NCBI GenBank assembly: GCA_029216955.1
Contig: JANAVB010033217.1
Coordinates: 1,809,059-1,873,058 of the forward strand
Length of the DNA: 64,000 nt
Direction: 5' to 3'
Origin: Iris pallida
Taxonomy: Eukaryota; Streptophyta; Magnoliopsida; Asparagales; Iridaceae
The position numbers and the translations under genes are program-made. Positions 45,801 to 58,704 of this stretch are shown one piece after another. Each line of letters opens with the position of its first letter. The first letter of the stretch is position 1. The notes below the pieces were generated by a model. It was given only the letters and a program-made list of their open reading frames with translations. It was not told where the DNA came from and did no database searches.

Positions 45801-47485
45801 TGCAAATATCAGGAATTTGACAGTTCATATCAGAAAATAGGATTTTCCTTATTTCGAAAGCCAAAACCTAAGGAAAACCCACAACCAGGCATATGGAAGT
45901 GTCCTCCATGTGTACACGTGTCTGGAAGAAGTGTTCGTGTCCAGGAAACTGGACATGAAGTGTCCAATCAATGAATATGAATCCCAGTGAAACAGTCAAT
46001 GATGACTGTCTCGTGCTTGCGTTTCGAGCCTTCGTGCTCTCGACACAAGGCGACACGTGACTCGTGCTCGTGCATAGAGGTTCGTCCATAGATGGGATAG
46101 GATTCCCACACCCTGACTTGGGTCGAACCCGTGTCGTGTCCGATCTATAGGTGCGTATCAGCGAGGCAAAACTGCATGTGTGCACACAGTGCGTGATCCG
46201 TACGAGCGGGATTTCTCCTCGCGTGGTGAACCATATGCTCCCAAATTTTGGAAGCATAGTGTCAGTGATTGCCCCATCATCTCCACAAAATTTTGTGTCC
46301 CGACGTGTCCTATGCAGTGAGTACTAGGGCCCGATATGCAGGACACCTAGCCGATGCCCCGTGCAGTGTGTCCGACACTAAATTCGACACAAAGACGACA
46401 CCAAAATAATTTCAGTCTTCACGAAATATATTATACACACATAGATCTATAATTCCATATAATTAGTTTTTCAAACATCGAAAATAAAGTCCTTTGTGAC
46501 ATTTCATCAAACACATGCACATACGCCATGATACGTGTCCGATACGGACACCAAACGGACACAAAATCCACCCAAACTCTAGGAACAGCTAGGAGACACT
46601 TAGGGCTAGCCTAATATGCAAAGAAATCAGAATTAAAATATAATTTTAAGGGTTTTACCTATAGGTGCAATTTGCAAGAAAAGGCCTCAAATGGGGGGTG
46701 TTCTCCTTGGTGGCCAAATGCTCTAATTTGGTTCAAACCTGAGATTTCTCTCCATGAACACAAAATAGGGCTAGGTTAGGATCAAATGCAAAAGACTAGA
46801 GTGAAAAATGATTAAAAATGAAGAATCTAGGGATTGGGGAAGAATGTCATTACCTCTTTCTTCAATTTGTTGAAATCTCAATAAAGAGGCAAGAACAACA
46901 ATGAGGAGATTATTTATAGGGATGGGAGCCCTAAGTGGCTGGTCATATTGAATGAAAATTAGGGTTAGGGTTACTAGTCATGGGCTATGGGCCAAGTCAT
47001 ATGAGCAATGGGCTCTCTACCTTAGCCTTAAATCCAACATTAAAATCCTTCCTAATTTTCTCAAGAGCTAAATCACTCAAGTCAAAACCAAGTCGACTTA
47101 AGTTAGATTAGGGTCTCACAATGCTATTCAAGTCACCTTAACTAGAGTCAGCATCTAGGTCAGTCTCTTAAGTCACAACTAGCAAAAGTCAAAATCAACA
47201 ACCGTCAATCCAATAAATAAATCAAAAATTCTAAAAATTCAAAATAACCAAATTACCCCTAGACTAAAATTGATAATTAGATATTCAAAATCACATGGTT
47301 AGGCTCTAGGGCAGACAGTCTCTACGGTTTCACTAGCTGCACATCATTCACAAGTCATGATATTTAAATAGTTTTAAAATGATTAAAAATCACCAAAAAT
47401 CATAATATGATTTAAATACAAATAAAATATAATTATAAATATAAATTTTCAAAATTACCCTCATTTTAGAAAACTGGGTATTACA
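42887..47485 (-). mobile_element. F2 5' LTR (4.6 kb)
   Basis: Nearly the same as 36284-41192 but about 310 bp shorter because of a deletion from the 35-bp array to GTTATGAAATGATC (junction about 43773). Confidence 0.92.
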
Positions 47486-47490
47486 ACAAT
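47486..47490 (+). repeat. target site duplication ACAAT, right
   Basis: Partner of 36279-36283. Confidence 0.92.
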
Positions 47491-50363
47491 GGAGACACCA
47501 ACACCAGATGAGTCCTAGATTTTGATGAACTTAAACTACTTGTGCCTTCTTTCAATCATAAATCTAGCGTATTTATACTTTTAGAATACCTTGACTAAAG
47601 CCGCTATTATAGCCTAGTTTTTGCAAGCTTAATCTTTATCGAGCTTGTTCAGGACATGGTTAGTGGGGGCGTCTACTAACATAGTGTCTGTTTAGAATCA
47701 GTGTATTATGGTCTGATCAACCTTAGTGCACTCGGTTCGCTCTACCTCTGATTAATCTACGTGGATTGAGACGTAGATGTCTCTAGGATCTCATCCGCGA
47801 CTGTATTGGCAATTTCTCTTGAATTATACATTAGCCTTTGAATCACGTAACTATATTCAATGACATCTTTCTTGAACTCTTTATTGTTTTTGTCTTTCAC
47901 TGATTTGGGAGGATGAAAGCTCGTAATTGGTAGATAGATATAGAGTATCCTCCATGGCTATGATAGTTGTATACACAAGTGTAGTTACCATCGGCCAGCT
48001 ATGTGACTAGAACCTTGTCTTGAGTTACTCGTTCTTCTCTCGACCCCCTAAACTGCTATTGGGACCTTCCAGCCATCTGAATTTGAGAATGATTAGGATT
48101 TTACCCTTAGTCAAAATACCAACCTAGGAGACTATCTATTCTCAAGAAACCAAATATTGAGTCTCTAATTATTTGCTTGAAGCTTGCTTGAACTAGCAAC
48201 CCTTAAGCCTTAACCCAACCCTCCATCGACCAAAGCCCACAGTTTAGACATGAGATGAATAGACAACGGTAAGGACAATCATTTACCTTGGCTATGGTAG
48301 ACACCCATCTCGAGTTTGATTTCCAACAAATATTATCCTAGTTATGTAAATTTTATTATTAAGACCTAACTAGTATTAGAACACCACAGTCACTAGCTTA
48401 GCCAATACCATATCTTAAATACCCTGTCATATTATGATCTACCAGTTATCAACAGTAATACATGATCACTACAGCCCATACCACTAGAACCCTTGTGATA
48501 ATAGTCTGGCAGGCTTGACACAAGTAAAAATTTACGACTCAGTTGTTAGAAATCTTTTCATATGACGTGCCTTAGAGTTGGTTATCCCGTCGATAACTTT
48601 TGTATACTATGAACGAGTAGATCATTCTATTTTATCGACCATGTGTCATTGTACACACTCGTTTTCCATTTATTGAGGAACAATCCTTGACTTGACTTAT
48701 ATCTACCATAGCCCGTTACGCCGTGCCTTATTCATTATTAACAAGAGTCGAGGTACAATACCCGGACTTTGAAATTCTTCTAACCTCATTATTCCTAAAA
48801 TCATGTCCTAGCTTCTAAAGTGAGTAGACTGTAAGCCTTCTAAAATTTTGGGATATACGAGGTTTACCGATTGATTAGAATAATTTCTATTAGGATGATA
48901 ATTTATGCCTTATAAATACCCACTTTTATTTTAGATATTTGGTGTCCCCGATCGTGACATTAATATTCGGAGCGTGATACTAGCGGTTACCTCCCAACAA
49001 ATTTTATATGCAAAATCTAGACGAGTCCACCTTCATCTAGGTATATCATGTTCCACTCAAACACGTCCTCTTGTACTCTATTTTTATGGTACGACTTTCA
49101 GGTCAAAAGGACTACCTATAACCCTTACCATAATACCGGTATACTCCCCGACTCCCATGGAGCCTCAACCTCGACTCAATTCATTCGACCCAATATATAG
49201 TTGTGAGCTACTCAAAGCCCACTACACACATGCCACTAGTGTGCCACCCAATTGAGGCCTCATGTGCTACTTAAACACAAAAGTCACTGAAGACGCATTT
49301 TTGGGCTTTATGAACCTAGCTAACCAACCTGACTGGCAACTAGCTCAACCAACTTGGGAGGAATCCTATTCTAGGTTACCCTAACCTAGTAGAAATAGTT
49401 TTATCTTGGGATCTTGTTCAGTCAATATAGATTGAAATCCAAGGTTCATCCAACCAACGAGTGATGTCCAGATAGGGAACCCATTAAGACCCAGTAAAAC
49501 CCATCCATCCATACCACCGTATTTGGACTATAAAACCGAACTATTTGAAATAGGTCCCTATACCTATTACGTAGTCTCCACCTCTTAAAATGTGAAGGCA
49601 TTCGTAACCCTTATTCCATCTACCTGGAAGTCGCGATACGATCTTGTATTGCATTTATATTCTTTTTTCGTGTGTTTAAATAACCACGAAAAATATCACA
49701 ATCTTGATTTCTCAAATTTCGTTCTATTATAGAACCTTGTTTAGATTAATTTCGAGAATAGAATTTCCGTATTGCATGGATTATAAGGCCCTCTACGAAA
49801 CGAAGGGTTCTTCGATGTAGCAAGTGACTGGACTCGAGTAGCCCATCTAGCAAATAAGTCAATGGTTCGTAAACTACCTTTCTATCTGCATCATTGGATA
49901 CTCTCTACCGCTCTTGAAACTTCATATTTGCTCTCGATTATTCTTCCTTATCTTCATGTCCTTCCTATTTTAGAGCGACGAATGGTCATGCCTATTAGAA
50001 TTTAGCAATATCTCTTAGCTACTTGTGTAAATTTTTTGCTTGTTAAATTTTGGGTTGCTTGATAGATAGGAGAGGATTGTAGATGCCTTATGCTATAGAT
50101 ATCGGTTGGTAGTTACTTCTAGCAATTAGCTGGAAGGTTACAATGTTATGACTAATGTGTTTGAAGGGGGTAGTGTGACCAAAGGTGGATAGAAGTCATC
50201 GAGGATTCGTAGTTACGAAATGACTATGAGAAGGATATAAACTATTATGAGGAATTAAAATTTAAGGAGATTAAGGTAATAGTAGGCTTCACTTTTTTGA
50301 ATTTTAAGGAATATTTATGAATTAGAATTTCGAGGACGAAATTATTTTTAAGGTAGGTAGATT
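47491..50363 (+). other. family C internal remnant up to the polypurine tract
   Basis: No intact ORF; presumably heavily decayed pol. The end has the TTTCGAGGACGAAATT motif (about 50327-50342), which in chromoviruses encodes the Pol C-terminal FEDE, then the AAGGTAGGTAGATT polypurine tract. Confidence 0.6.
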
Positions 50364-51047
50364 TGTAGCTCCCCTTCCCGAAAATTTTAAAATATTTTTT
50401 ATTATTTATTTTATTTGAATGGTGATTTTTAGATTTTTATAAATAATTAATTAGATAATTATTACGGTAGATGACTTTAGCTACGGTTGAGTTTTTGAGT
50501 GCCAGATGACTAGAAATCATGGTACGGATAGTGCACTGGCGTGCTTTGACTAGTGTTTAGCCATAATAGGGGAATGCCAAGCCATAAGTGTGTCCTAACT
50601 AAAAAAACCAGGCCAAGTTGCCACATGACCCCTCTAAATATTTTAATTATTGATTATTAGATTATTGACTTTTAGGAGACCCGGTTGTACTATTCTGGCC
50701 CGGGCTTGACCCAAGCCAAGCCCAAACTCATGTAGACATGAGGTATGCCCAAAATGACCATGTAGATGCACATGGTATATATATATATTGGTATTTATTT
50801 TATGGTCAAGTAAATGGTTTTATAAATAATTATATATAATATATAAACTATTATCATTAAATGGATAATTTATTTATATAATAAATAATGTCCTTGTAGA
50901 TCCTTTTAGAAATTTGGAATCAGTAGGTTAAATACAATTTTGCATGTCTTTGGTTATATGTATATATATATTTAGTTAATTTAATTATAAATGAATATGC
51001 TTATAAACGACTTTATATATATACTCATATATAGATATAAGAATTGC

Positions 51048-51126
<79 letters not shown>

Positions 51127-51192
51127 GATAATATTGTTATTTATTCAGATTTTATGGAAATTATTATGAATATATATATATTTTTTTTTCTA

Positions 51193-51282
<90 letters not shown>

Positions 51283-53529
51283 GCATATATAGATGTATAT
51301 ATCCATATAGAAGTTATAGAAAAAGAAAAAAAGAAGAAGCAGGGAATCCCAGGCCGATCAGGCCGAGCCTAATTCACCCGACCCCCTTCCCCTGGTAGCA
51401 AGGAGTATATATATGTACGTAGAGAGATCGGGAAGAGAACTCATTCGAAAACCCAAACCCTAACTCGAACCCACGCCCCTGGTGACCTCGACCGTGCGCG
51501 CCACCCTGCGTGCCACCGCCGTGCGCCGCTAGAGCCGCCGGAGGCCGACCGTGCGCGCAGCAACCGGCCACGACAGAGCAGCCGCACCCAGCGAAATCAA
51601 CAGCAGCAGTAGTGCACCGGAGTGCCATATTTTCAGGTATAATACTCCCTCGTTTCATCATCAATTCTCGAACTAATTGGTTCATTAGAAAGACAACCTA
51701 TACGAGCCTAAGTCCCTTCAAATAGTTTTTCTTTTATCGCGATAGATTGTCCAAAATAATCCCTCAAAAATCCCGAAAAAACTGTTCTGAAATGAACAGA
51801 GTTTCAACTCATCGAACCTGTTTTGGAAGACATTTTACGAGCAGAATATTGGTGATTTACAAAATCCACCTGAAGGAATTTATTAACAACATATAGGAGT
51901 CCAGAACCCTTTTTGTAGTTTTATTTTTTCATCGAATATATGTTGAGAAATTCGTTTCCCAAAACAGAGAAAAACCACGTTCAAAACAGTTTTAATATAG
52001 AAAATTCATCCGATACGACGTGCGTCCCGCCAAACCGGACGACATGGTCGCGAACCGAAAGCATCGAAAGGTGCGTATCGACTTCGTGGATGTGTGCGCT
52101 TTGAGAGAATTCAAATTGGTTGCGTGTGCGCAACAAATTTGATACGTATCTATCGAAATTCACCGTATTAGACTCTTTGCAAATTTTCCAATTATTTTGT
52201 GCACGTTCGTCAGATCGAGACGAAACTTGCGCCAACAGGACCGTATCATTTTTTTGGTCCTGTATGCCAAGTTTGGTCCGATTCTGAGACAGTTGACCGA
52301 ATCGCCGTTTTACGGGACCCATGATCCGACTTAACGGGCGATTTTGTGCACCGCCGAAATCCAACTTTGGACATACGGTTGGGTTCATATCATCAAAACG
52401 AACTCGTAGACATGTATTTTGATAACTTTAGAGACCATTGACTCTGGCATGCTTTTCGGTGCAAAGCGGGTCCAACGGTGGACACCGTTTTGACCCAAAA
52501 TTACCGTTTTGCTCCTGTGTCCAGAATTGGACTTAAGGATAGGTAATTCTAGCTAATTTGACTATTCTGAGAACGTTGGTAATGTCTATTTTAGCATCTA
52601 GAGACTGTTGTATGAGTTTGACTGTTGTGGCACACTGGGTGGTTTGGATTATCGGTTTCACCAGCAAAGGACCACAGGCGAGTACAGTTTATTGTTTGTT
52701 TTCGATATTGAGCTTTACTATACCTCATTGTTAGTCAATAGATTTGTGATTTTTGTCTTTTATGTTTTTTTACATTTTGTCATGTCGGGGAGGTGAAGTA
52801 CCAAGGATGTGTGATCTGACCTTATACAGTGTATATCGTGTAGATCGTGAATTATTATTGTATTATACCATGTAGACTGTAAATTATTATTGTATTGTAT
52901 CGTGTAGATAGTATTTCATTATTGCCTTATACAGTGTAGATAGTGTTTTATTATTGCTTTATACAGTGTAGACAGTGTACATTATACAGTGTAGATATCG
53001 TAGACCGTGTCGTATAATTGTCTCGAGACCGATCACATATCAAAGGTACTTCAGTCAGTCGGTGAGTATAGTCTTTGTATTTATTTACTATTTTTTTTGT
53101 TTAGTTTTATTTTGTCTTTCTGTGTTTATTTTTTAAATCATATATTTGAAGGCTAACCTCTGTTGTATAGTCATTTTCATATATTGAAACTGCATTCAGT
53201 GAATTGTACTCATTCCATTCCTGACTGGAAACCAACATTTTTTAGGTTAGTTGTGGCTTCACTTAGCATTGGAAGTTACGGGTGTACTTGCAGACGAAAA
53301 CCTAGAGATTAGCTAGATGGATTAGTTGTAATCATTTCAATATTTGTAAGAGTTTATATTTTTCTGCAAATGTAAAACTTATGAATATTATAAATTAAAT
53401 TAATTTTGTGAATGAGCATTAATTGTGATTTTAAGCATTGTGGCTATACAGCGTTCTACCGCCGACATTGTGACGTAGGCTGGCTTGGACACGCATTCGT
53501 ATCTCGAAAAGCGGGTGCGGGTCGTGACA
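50364..53529 (+). mobile_element. family C 3' LTR, complete
   Basis: TGTAGCTCCCC...GGGTCGTGACA, 3.2 kb. It has TA arrays in U3 (about 51047-51121 and 51193-51281), a TATATATAT box near 51404, an AAACCCTAA telo-box near 51455, then a GC-rich block (51480-51600) and the 32-bp repeats. Confidence 0.88.
51047..51281. repeat. TA microsatellites in family C U3
   Basis: Two nearly pure TA runs separated by about 70 bp of AT-rich sequence. The YIYIYI ORF here is an artefact. Confidence 0.95.
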
Positions 53530-55054
53530 GAGGTGTCAAAACAATTGTGTCAAGACTGTACAGTGCACAGTCTCGTACACAGGTGTCGACCAAAATATGA
53601 TACGACACAGACATCTATGTGTCACGTGCACTTGTTAGTAGCTAGGGTAGGTCTAGGCGAACGTGTCCAGGTACCTGAGTCATGGCCAAGTGGTGTCGTG
53701 TCCGAGATACAAGGGCGTATCAGAGCAAATTTTTTGCACGTGTGTACAGTGGTCGAATCAGTGCGAGTGCAATAACGTGTCCGATACGACACGAGGTGTC
53801 CTAAAACTTGGCGTGTGCACTGTCAGTCGTGGCCCCCACCTTCCTCTAAAGTCTCGTGTCCAACCGTGTCGTGTGCAGCGCACACGACGTGTCCAGCAGC
53901 AGGGGACAGCACAATGGCCTCGTGCGTGTCTCGTACACGTGGTATGTGTCCAATTTGGACACGTAAAGAGAATATAAATCAACTCAGTCAAAATGGAATT
54001 AAATCCCCACATATAGGGCTATCAATTTATGAAATTAGTTTTGAAAACGAATAACAATTAATCCACATGGGCATTTCATCAAACACTTCTTAATACATAC
54101 CGATACGTGTCCGATACGAGCATCAAATAGACACAGTTTCTTACCAAACTTGAGAGACAACTAGGGTATACCTAAATGAATGCAACTATGAAAAAAAATC
54201 AGGAATTCATTAGGGTTTGATATATTTTACCTATTGAGGGTGAAACCTCAATGTAAAGGCCTTGAAATGAGAGCTTCTCTCCAACTTGCAATGATCCCAA
54301 GCCCTAGAATCCTTGCTAGCTTGTCCTCAATAGCCTCCACACCAGGAATAAAGTCCAATGCTATTAGTTTGGTCCAATTTGGAGGAGAAATGGAGAATTG
54401 GTGAAGGTTTGGGGAAGAACACTATTAGGGTTCTTTGTAGGAATGAAAAGAGGCAAGGAATTTGTGAAGTGGTGATTAAATAGGGAGGGTGGCCTCTTGA
54501 TGGCTGTTAGAATAGTTAGGGTTAGGGTTTTGCAAGGTTAGATGAGTGGCTAAGGCTTCTCCACATGAATCTAGGCTCAATCAAAGGCCCACATTAAAAG
54601 TAGTGTTTACCTTTATTAATATCTAACCATAATATCTAGATATTTCTAATCTTGGCACTTAGTAGGAAAGTTCTAATCATCATCTAATCCTCATGACTAA
54701 TCTAGATTAGGCTAAACTTCTAGATCAAGTCTCAAATAATTAACTAGCACATATTTAATTAATACAATGTATAATTTCACAAAATTGTCAAAATGACCAA
54801 AATACCCTTAGGCTAAAAAGTTGTAATTAGTCATCCTAATCACATGGTTAGGTCCCCGTGGTCAAGGTTAGTCTCTAGGTCATGCAGTCTCTAGGGTTTC
54901 ACTAACAGCACATCAAAATCACAAGTCATGGTTTTAATTAGTTTTAAAATGATTAAAAATCACCAAAAATTATATCATAATTTAAATATCATTATTAAAA
55001 GATTAAAATTACAAAATTTTAAAATTACCCTCATTTTAGAAACTGGGTGCTACA
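53530..55054 (-). mobile_element. truncated F2-like LTR
   Basis: Minus start TGTAGCACCCAGTTTC at 55054. It shares the F2 LTR first 300 bp, telo-box/TATA and GTGTCC/GACACG-rich block, and ends abruptly at the family C LTR. Confidence 0.75.
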
Positions 55055-56403
55055 GAAATGAAAAGTAGCTTCGAGGCAATCCACAAGCTCTACTGGGCTA
55101 GACGAGCTTTAGCGCCTAACTTGAAATCCCTCTGTCTCCTTGTCAGCTGAAAAGGATGCCCACAACGTGGGTCAGTACACATCTTGTATTGACGAGCGAA
55201 TTTTGGCCGAACTCACAAATATCTGCACTAAGTCAACATGTGGAGCTAGCATACATTTATTATGTGATCTTTCTACTTGTCTAGGTTCTTTTTAACAATT
55301 CATAAGAAACATGACAATAGAAACATTTCATAACAATCTTACCCAACGTCGACAGTCATCCCTGTACGAAAACAGGTTATCACAATTTGCGTATACAAAG
55401 CATACTTATTTTTCGTCCCTGCATGTTAGGTTTGCAATGATTATTGTCTATATGCATGAACCTAACTATTTGTTGGTCCACATGTCATTTTCCGTGATTA
55501 GCCGCTGTGACTCTTGGTTTAGCTCGTCGCTAAATGGACACTCTATACACCGAGGTTTCTTTACCTTGGGGTGTTACTCTAATCCCCCCCCAGGCCGAGC
55601 AGTTTAGGCGCCCCTAAACTGGTCGTGAGGATTGCCATTGTGCACAAGTTGTCCGAGACAAATGCGTGAATACAACTCTATCAAGCAAATCTCTATTATG
55701 ACAACATATGCATCGTTCAGTATTTCCGTCTTACTATTTTTCTCTATACGGCAAGCCGTATCCTCTCTATTATGTAACTTTGGCAACATTTACAGAAATC
55801 TCTTTACAACATAATAATGAGCTTGTAACTTTCATATCGAATACGAGTAAGGCAACTGTTCTTTGATTTAAGCATCTGAGTCAATTCTTTGTTTCTTATC
55901 TTTTCTTGGTTGGTACCGTTGATCAGCGGGACGAGGCAACAGTGTGGACTAGAGATCATTTTTATTAGGACGTGGAGATAAATGTTTGCCCGGTTAAAGC
56001 AACTCACCAAAAGAATCTTATACGAGAGAATGAGGGACTTCACGCAACGATCACGCGCCGCCTATGCGTCCTCCTACATTGGCACCAGCATTCGATTAGC
56101 ATACTTCGGTCTCTTTCTCTCAAGATTCGAAATGAATGCGCAATGCGATGAAAGCGAACAATGAAAACCAATCATCGAAAATCAACATGAAAACACATTC
56201 ATCAAAACCAAGAAGCGAAAGAAAATATCCAACAAAACTCTTGGATTCATTTCAATAGAAGCCGATCCATTAATTGTAAAGGTTCATTGCATTTCATCCG
56301 TGATCAATCGATACCGGCAAAGGTTTTTCCAAATACTCAGTTCAAGACTGAGTCAACAAGCCGTGGGTATTACATAGTGGACCGCGAGGAGCGGGACACT
56401 ACA
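55055..56403 (-). mobile_element. truncated LTR E
   Basis: Minus start TGTAGTGTCCCGCTCC at 56403, similar in style but not in interior to family G. The other end is lost at the F2 fragment. No gene seen. Confidence 0.45.
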
Positions 56404-56417
56404 GAAGAGGGTAGTTT

Positions 56418-56471
56418 AGAAATTATTACTATTACTATTACTATTACTATTACTATTACTATTACTATTAC

Positions 56472-56520
<49 letters not shown>

Positions 56521-56521
56521 G
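56418..56521 (+). repeat. ATTACT then ATT microsatellite
   Basis: About nine ATTACT units followed by about sixteen ATT units. Confidence 0.97.
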
Positions 56522-57961
56522 TTTAATGTTGAATTAACTGTTAGGATGACGGAGGGTATCAAGTTAAAAATATTAGTTAAGAGAGTGTATTAAGTTAGTA
56601 CCTATGTATTAAGTTGAAAATGTAGAATATAGCACTAAGTTGTAATTTAATCCAAGTGAAATTTGAGCACAAACAATAAAATTAGGGTCCGGCTATACGC
56701 ACCCCAGAAGTTACTTAGCACACCCCAAGTAACTTAAGTTAAAAATTAGATCAATGTTAAAAGACAAATATACCCACAACCTTCCTACCACACCCCACCA
56801 ACCTTCCCATACACCCTTCTTTCATTTTCACACCCTACTATCCTCCTCATTCTTCCTTCTTTCATTTTCATCTTCTTCTCCAACACAACCCCAAAACCCT
56901 AAAAAAATACTAAGTTGAGAAGCCATCATGGAGGAAGGTAGTCCATCTGAAAGACACAATGTACGTACTCTCTCCACCTTCTTCCTCGTTTTGAAGTATT
57001 AAAATTAGTATGAGAATCGTTCCAAAGGAGAAATCGAAAAAAAAATCGCGATAAGCACGACCTGCGTTGGTCGAGCAGATCATGTGTTGTTCGACTCCAA
57101 GTTGTCAAACTTCAGCGTAATGTTCGATCCATGTTAGTCGAACACGTTTTGGAACGTTCGACCTGTTAGGGTCGAACAGAAGATTTTTGTACGACAATTT
57201 GTGATCGAGCATTGTGTTTTTAGAATTTTTCTCAACTTAGTAAAGTGTAGGTCTTTTTCTTTTCAGGTAGATACTCCAAATGACACTGAAATGAACAATG
57301 AAATGAGCATTATTAACTATCCCAGCATGAACAAGTTGATTTCTCAGAAGGAGTTCAATGTACTATGAGAAGTTCAATGTACTTGTATTATGAGATGAGA
57401 AATGTATTGGTAGTATGAAATGTTCATTGTATTTGTATTATGAATTGTGAATATGAACACTACTCTGCATTTTTTGCTCAAAATTGTACTGCTTGACCAT
57501 TACAGGTCGAGCAAACTCCTTCTATTCGACCATTACAGGTGAAACATTACTCTTTTGTTCGACCACCTCAGGTCGGACGTTGCAACATATGTTCGACCTG
57601 TAACGGCCGAACAGAAGAAGTCTGTTCGACCTATAATGGTCGAGCAGCACAATTTTGAGCAAAAAAATGCAGAGAACCTGAGTTCAAACTTCATAGTCAC
57701 GATTCACATTCAAAATTCACATAACCTGAGTACAAACTTCATAGTCACGATTCATATTCACAATTCATATTCATGATTCATTAACAGAGTTCATAACATG
57801 AGCACAGTTATCATAAGATTGAATGACATTGACAAAGTTCACAGTCATCGTAACATTGAATGACACTGAGAAAGTTCATAACAGAGTTCATAGTCAAAAT
57901 TTAGTAGACAAAATGACACTGACAAAGTTCAAAGTTCAAAATCACAAGGGACTACATAACT
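56522..57961. other. repeat-rich flank downstream of the mobile-domain gene
   Basis: Contains CACCCC/AAGTAACTT words (about 56690-56750), a TTCGACC...GGTCGAAC motif repeated about ten times (57040-57660), and AACTTCATAGTCACGATTCA and AATGACA(T/C)TGACAAAGTTCA repeats (57680-57950). Such flanks are seen in mobile-element genes with a plant mobile domain, but I found no terminal inverted repeat. Confidence 0.5.
57040..57660. repeat. dispersed TTCGACC/GGTCGAAC inverted words
   Basis: About ten copies of TTCGACC and its complement GGTCGA(A/G)C in two clusters (57060-57185 and 57490-57655), often spaced 6-8 bp apart as dyads, for example TTCGACCTGTTAGGGTCGAA. Confidence 0.8.
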
Positions 57962-58407
57962 CTACGATCTGTGATGCCTTCGACTCCTACTAGTAGACGC
58001 CCCCTTCGAAGATTCTGGTAGTTCTTCAGGCGCGATCTTCAAAGCACGATAGGCGCCGACTAAAGCTGGGACTAATATCGATGTGTCTAGTCCCTCTTCA
58101 TTTTTTACCCATTGCTGGTAGACCGGCTCTAAATATCCCAAAGCATTTTCGATCATTTCCCATGGTGGTAGGCCTGCCTGGGTAGATGTAGTGCTGACGG
58201 TGGTAGAGATGTTCTCCGGATCCTGGATGATAGGATGTGAAAACGTCATATACCAATCCATATAATCGTTCGAACACTCCCATGCAGGGTTTGCAACTCT
58301 CCCACGGGCTTCGGTCGATAGTACATGGCTGCTCCAGAATCGGAAGTAGCCTCCCAAAACATCCCACGTCAGGTTATACTTCTGGCCCGTATTTCTCCGA
58401 TGGACAA
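57962..58407 (-). pseudogene. plant-mobile-domain (MAIN-like) gene, 3' part
   Basis: In frame with 63646-63822 across the 5-bp duplication. The translation RNTGQKYNLTWDVLGGYFRF and DYMDWYMTFSHPII fits the C-terminal half of the plant mobile domain, found in MAIN/MAIL proteins, PP7-like phosphatases and many transposons. A Ser/Arg-rich tail ends RRHHRS at TGA/TAG 57962. The exon is uninterrupted here. The gene is disrupted by the gag-only element. Whether this was a host gene or a transposon gene is not clear; the repeat-rich flank favours a transposon origin. Confidence 0.75.
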
Positions 58408-58704
58408 TGTCACGACCCGCACCCATATTTCGGATACGAAGCGTGTCCAAGCCCAGCCTACGCCGCAGTGTTGGCAGTAGAATGCTGTCTATAACTCACA
58501 AGTCACTGAATCTAGAATCTCATGGTAATCTATATCTAAGGAATGCCCTGCGTCTAGGACTGCTGCTTGATCCCAAAGCCCTGCTTATCATTTTCCTGGG
58601 ATGTACTCAGGGAATATGGTGATACCTACTTCTAATCATGTAGTCTAACCGAGGGTTAACTGAGGGAATTACATTTGAAATTTGAACATAAGGGTGTGCT
58701 ATAT

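Larger units (their letters stand above)
36284..47485 (-). mobile_element. family F2 LTR retrotransposon without coding capacity, minus strand
   Basis: LTRs 36284-41192 and 42887-47485 flank a 1.7-kb internal region. Both LTRs run TGTAAYACCCAG...GTCGTGACA in minus orientation. Primer-binding site and polypurine tract lie in the right places. The internal region has no gag or pol, only the TTTCGATGATGAG remnant of a chromovirus pol end, so this fits the class of large non-autonomous LTR derivatives (LARD-like). Confidence 0.92.
21754..53529 (+). mobile_element. family C chromovirus-type LTR retrotransposon, expanded by nested insertions
   Basis: The 5' LTR (21754-23783, missing its first part) and the 3' LTR (50364-53529) are the same sequence in the same orientation. 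The 5' LTR is followed by a primer-binding site and the 3' LTR is preceded by a TTCGAGGACGAA motif and polypurine tract. The internal sequence is interrupted by two insertions with perfect target duplications (24475-35707 and 36284-47485). The remaining internal pieces (23784-24474, 35713-36283, 47491-50363) have no intact gag or pol. Confidence 0.8.

Noticed and set aside
48974..49255. 93-codon ORF in family C internal region
   Set aside because: No Gag or Pol motif; probably chance in decayed sequence.
58237..58622. Plus-strand ORFs across the left LTR and mobile-domain exon
   Set aside because: Shadow of the minus-strand gene and of the LTR.
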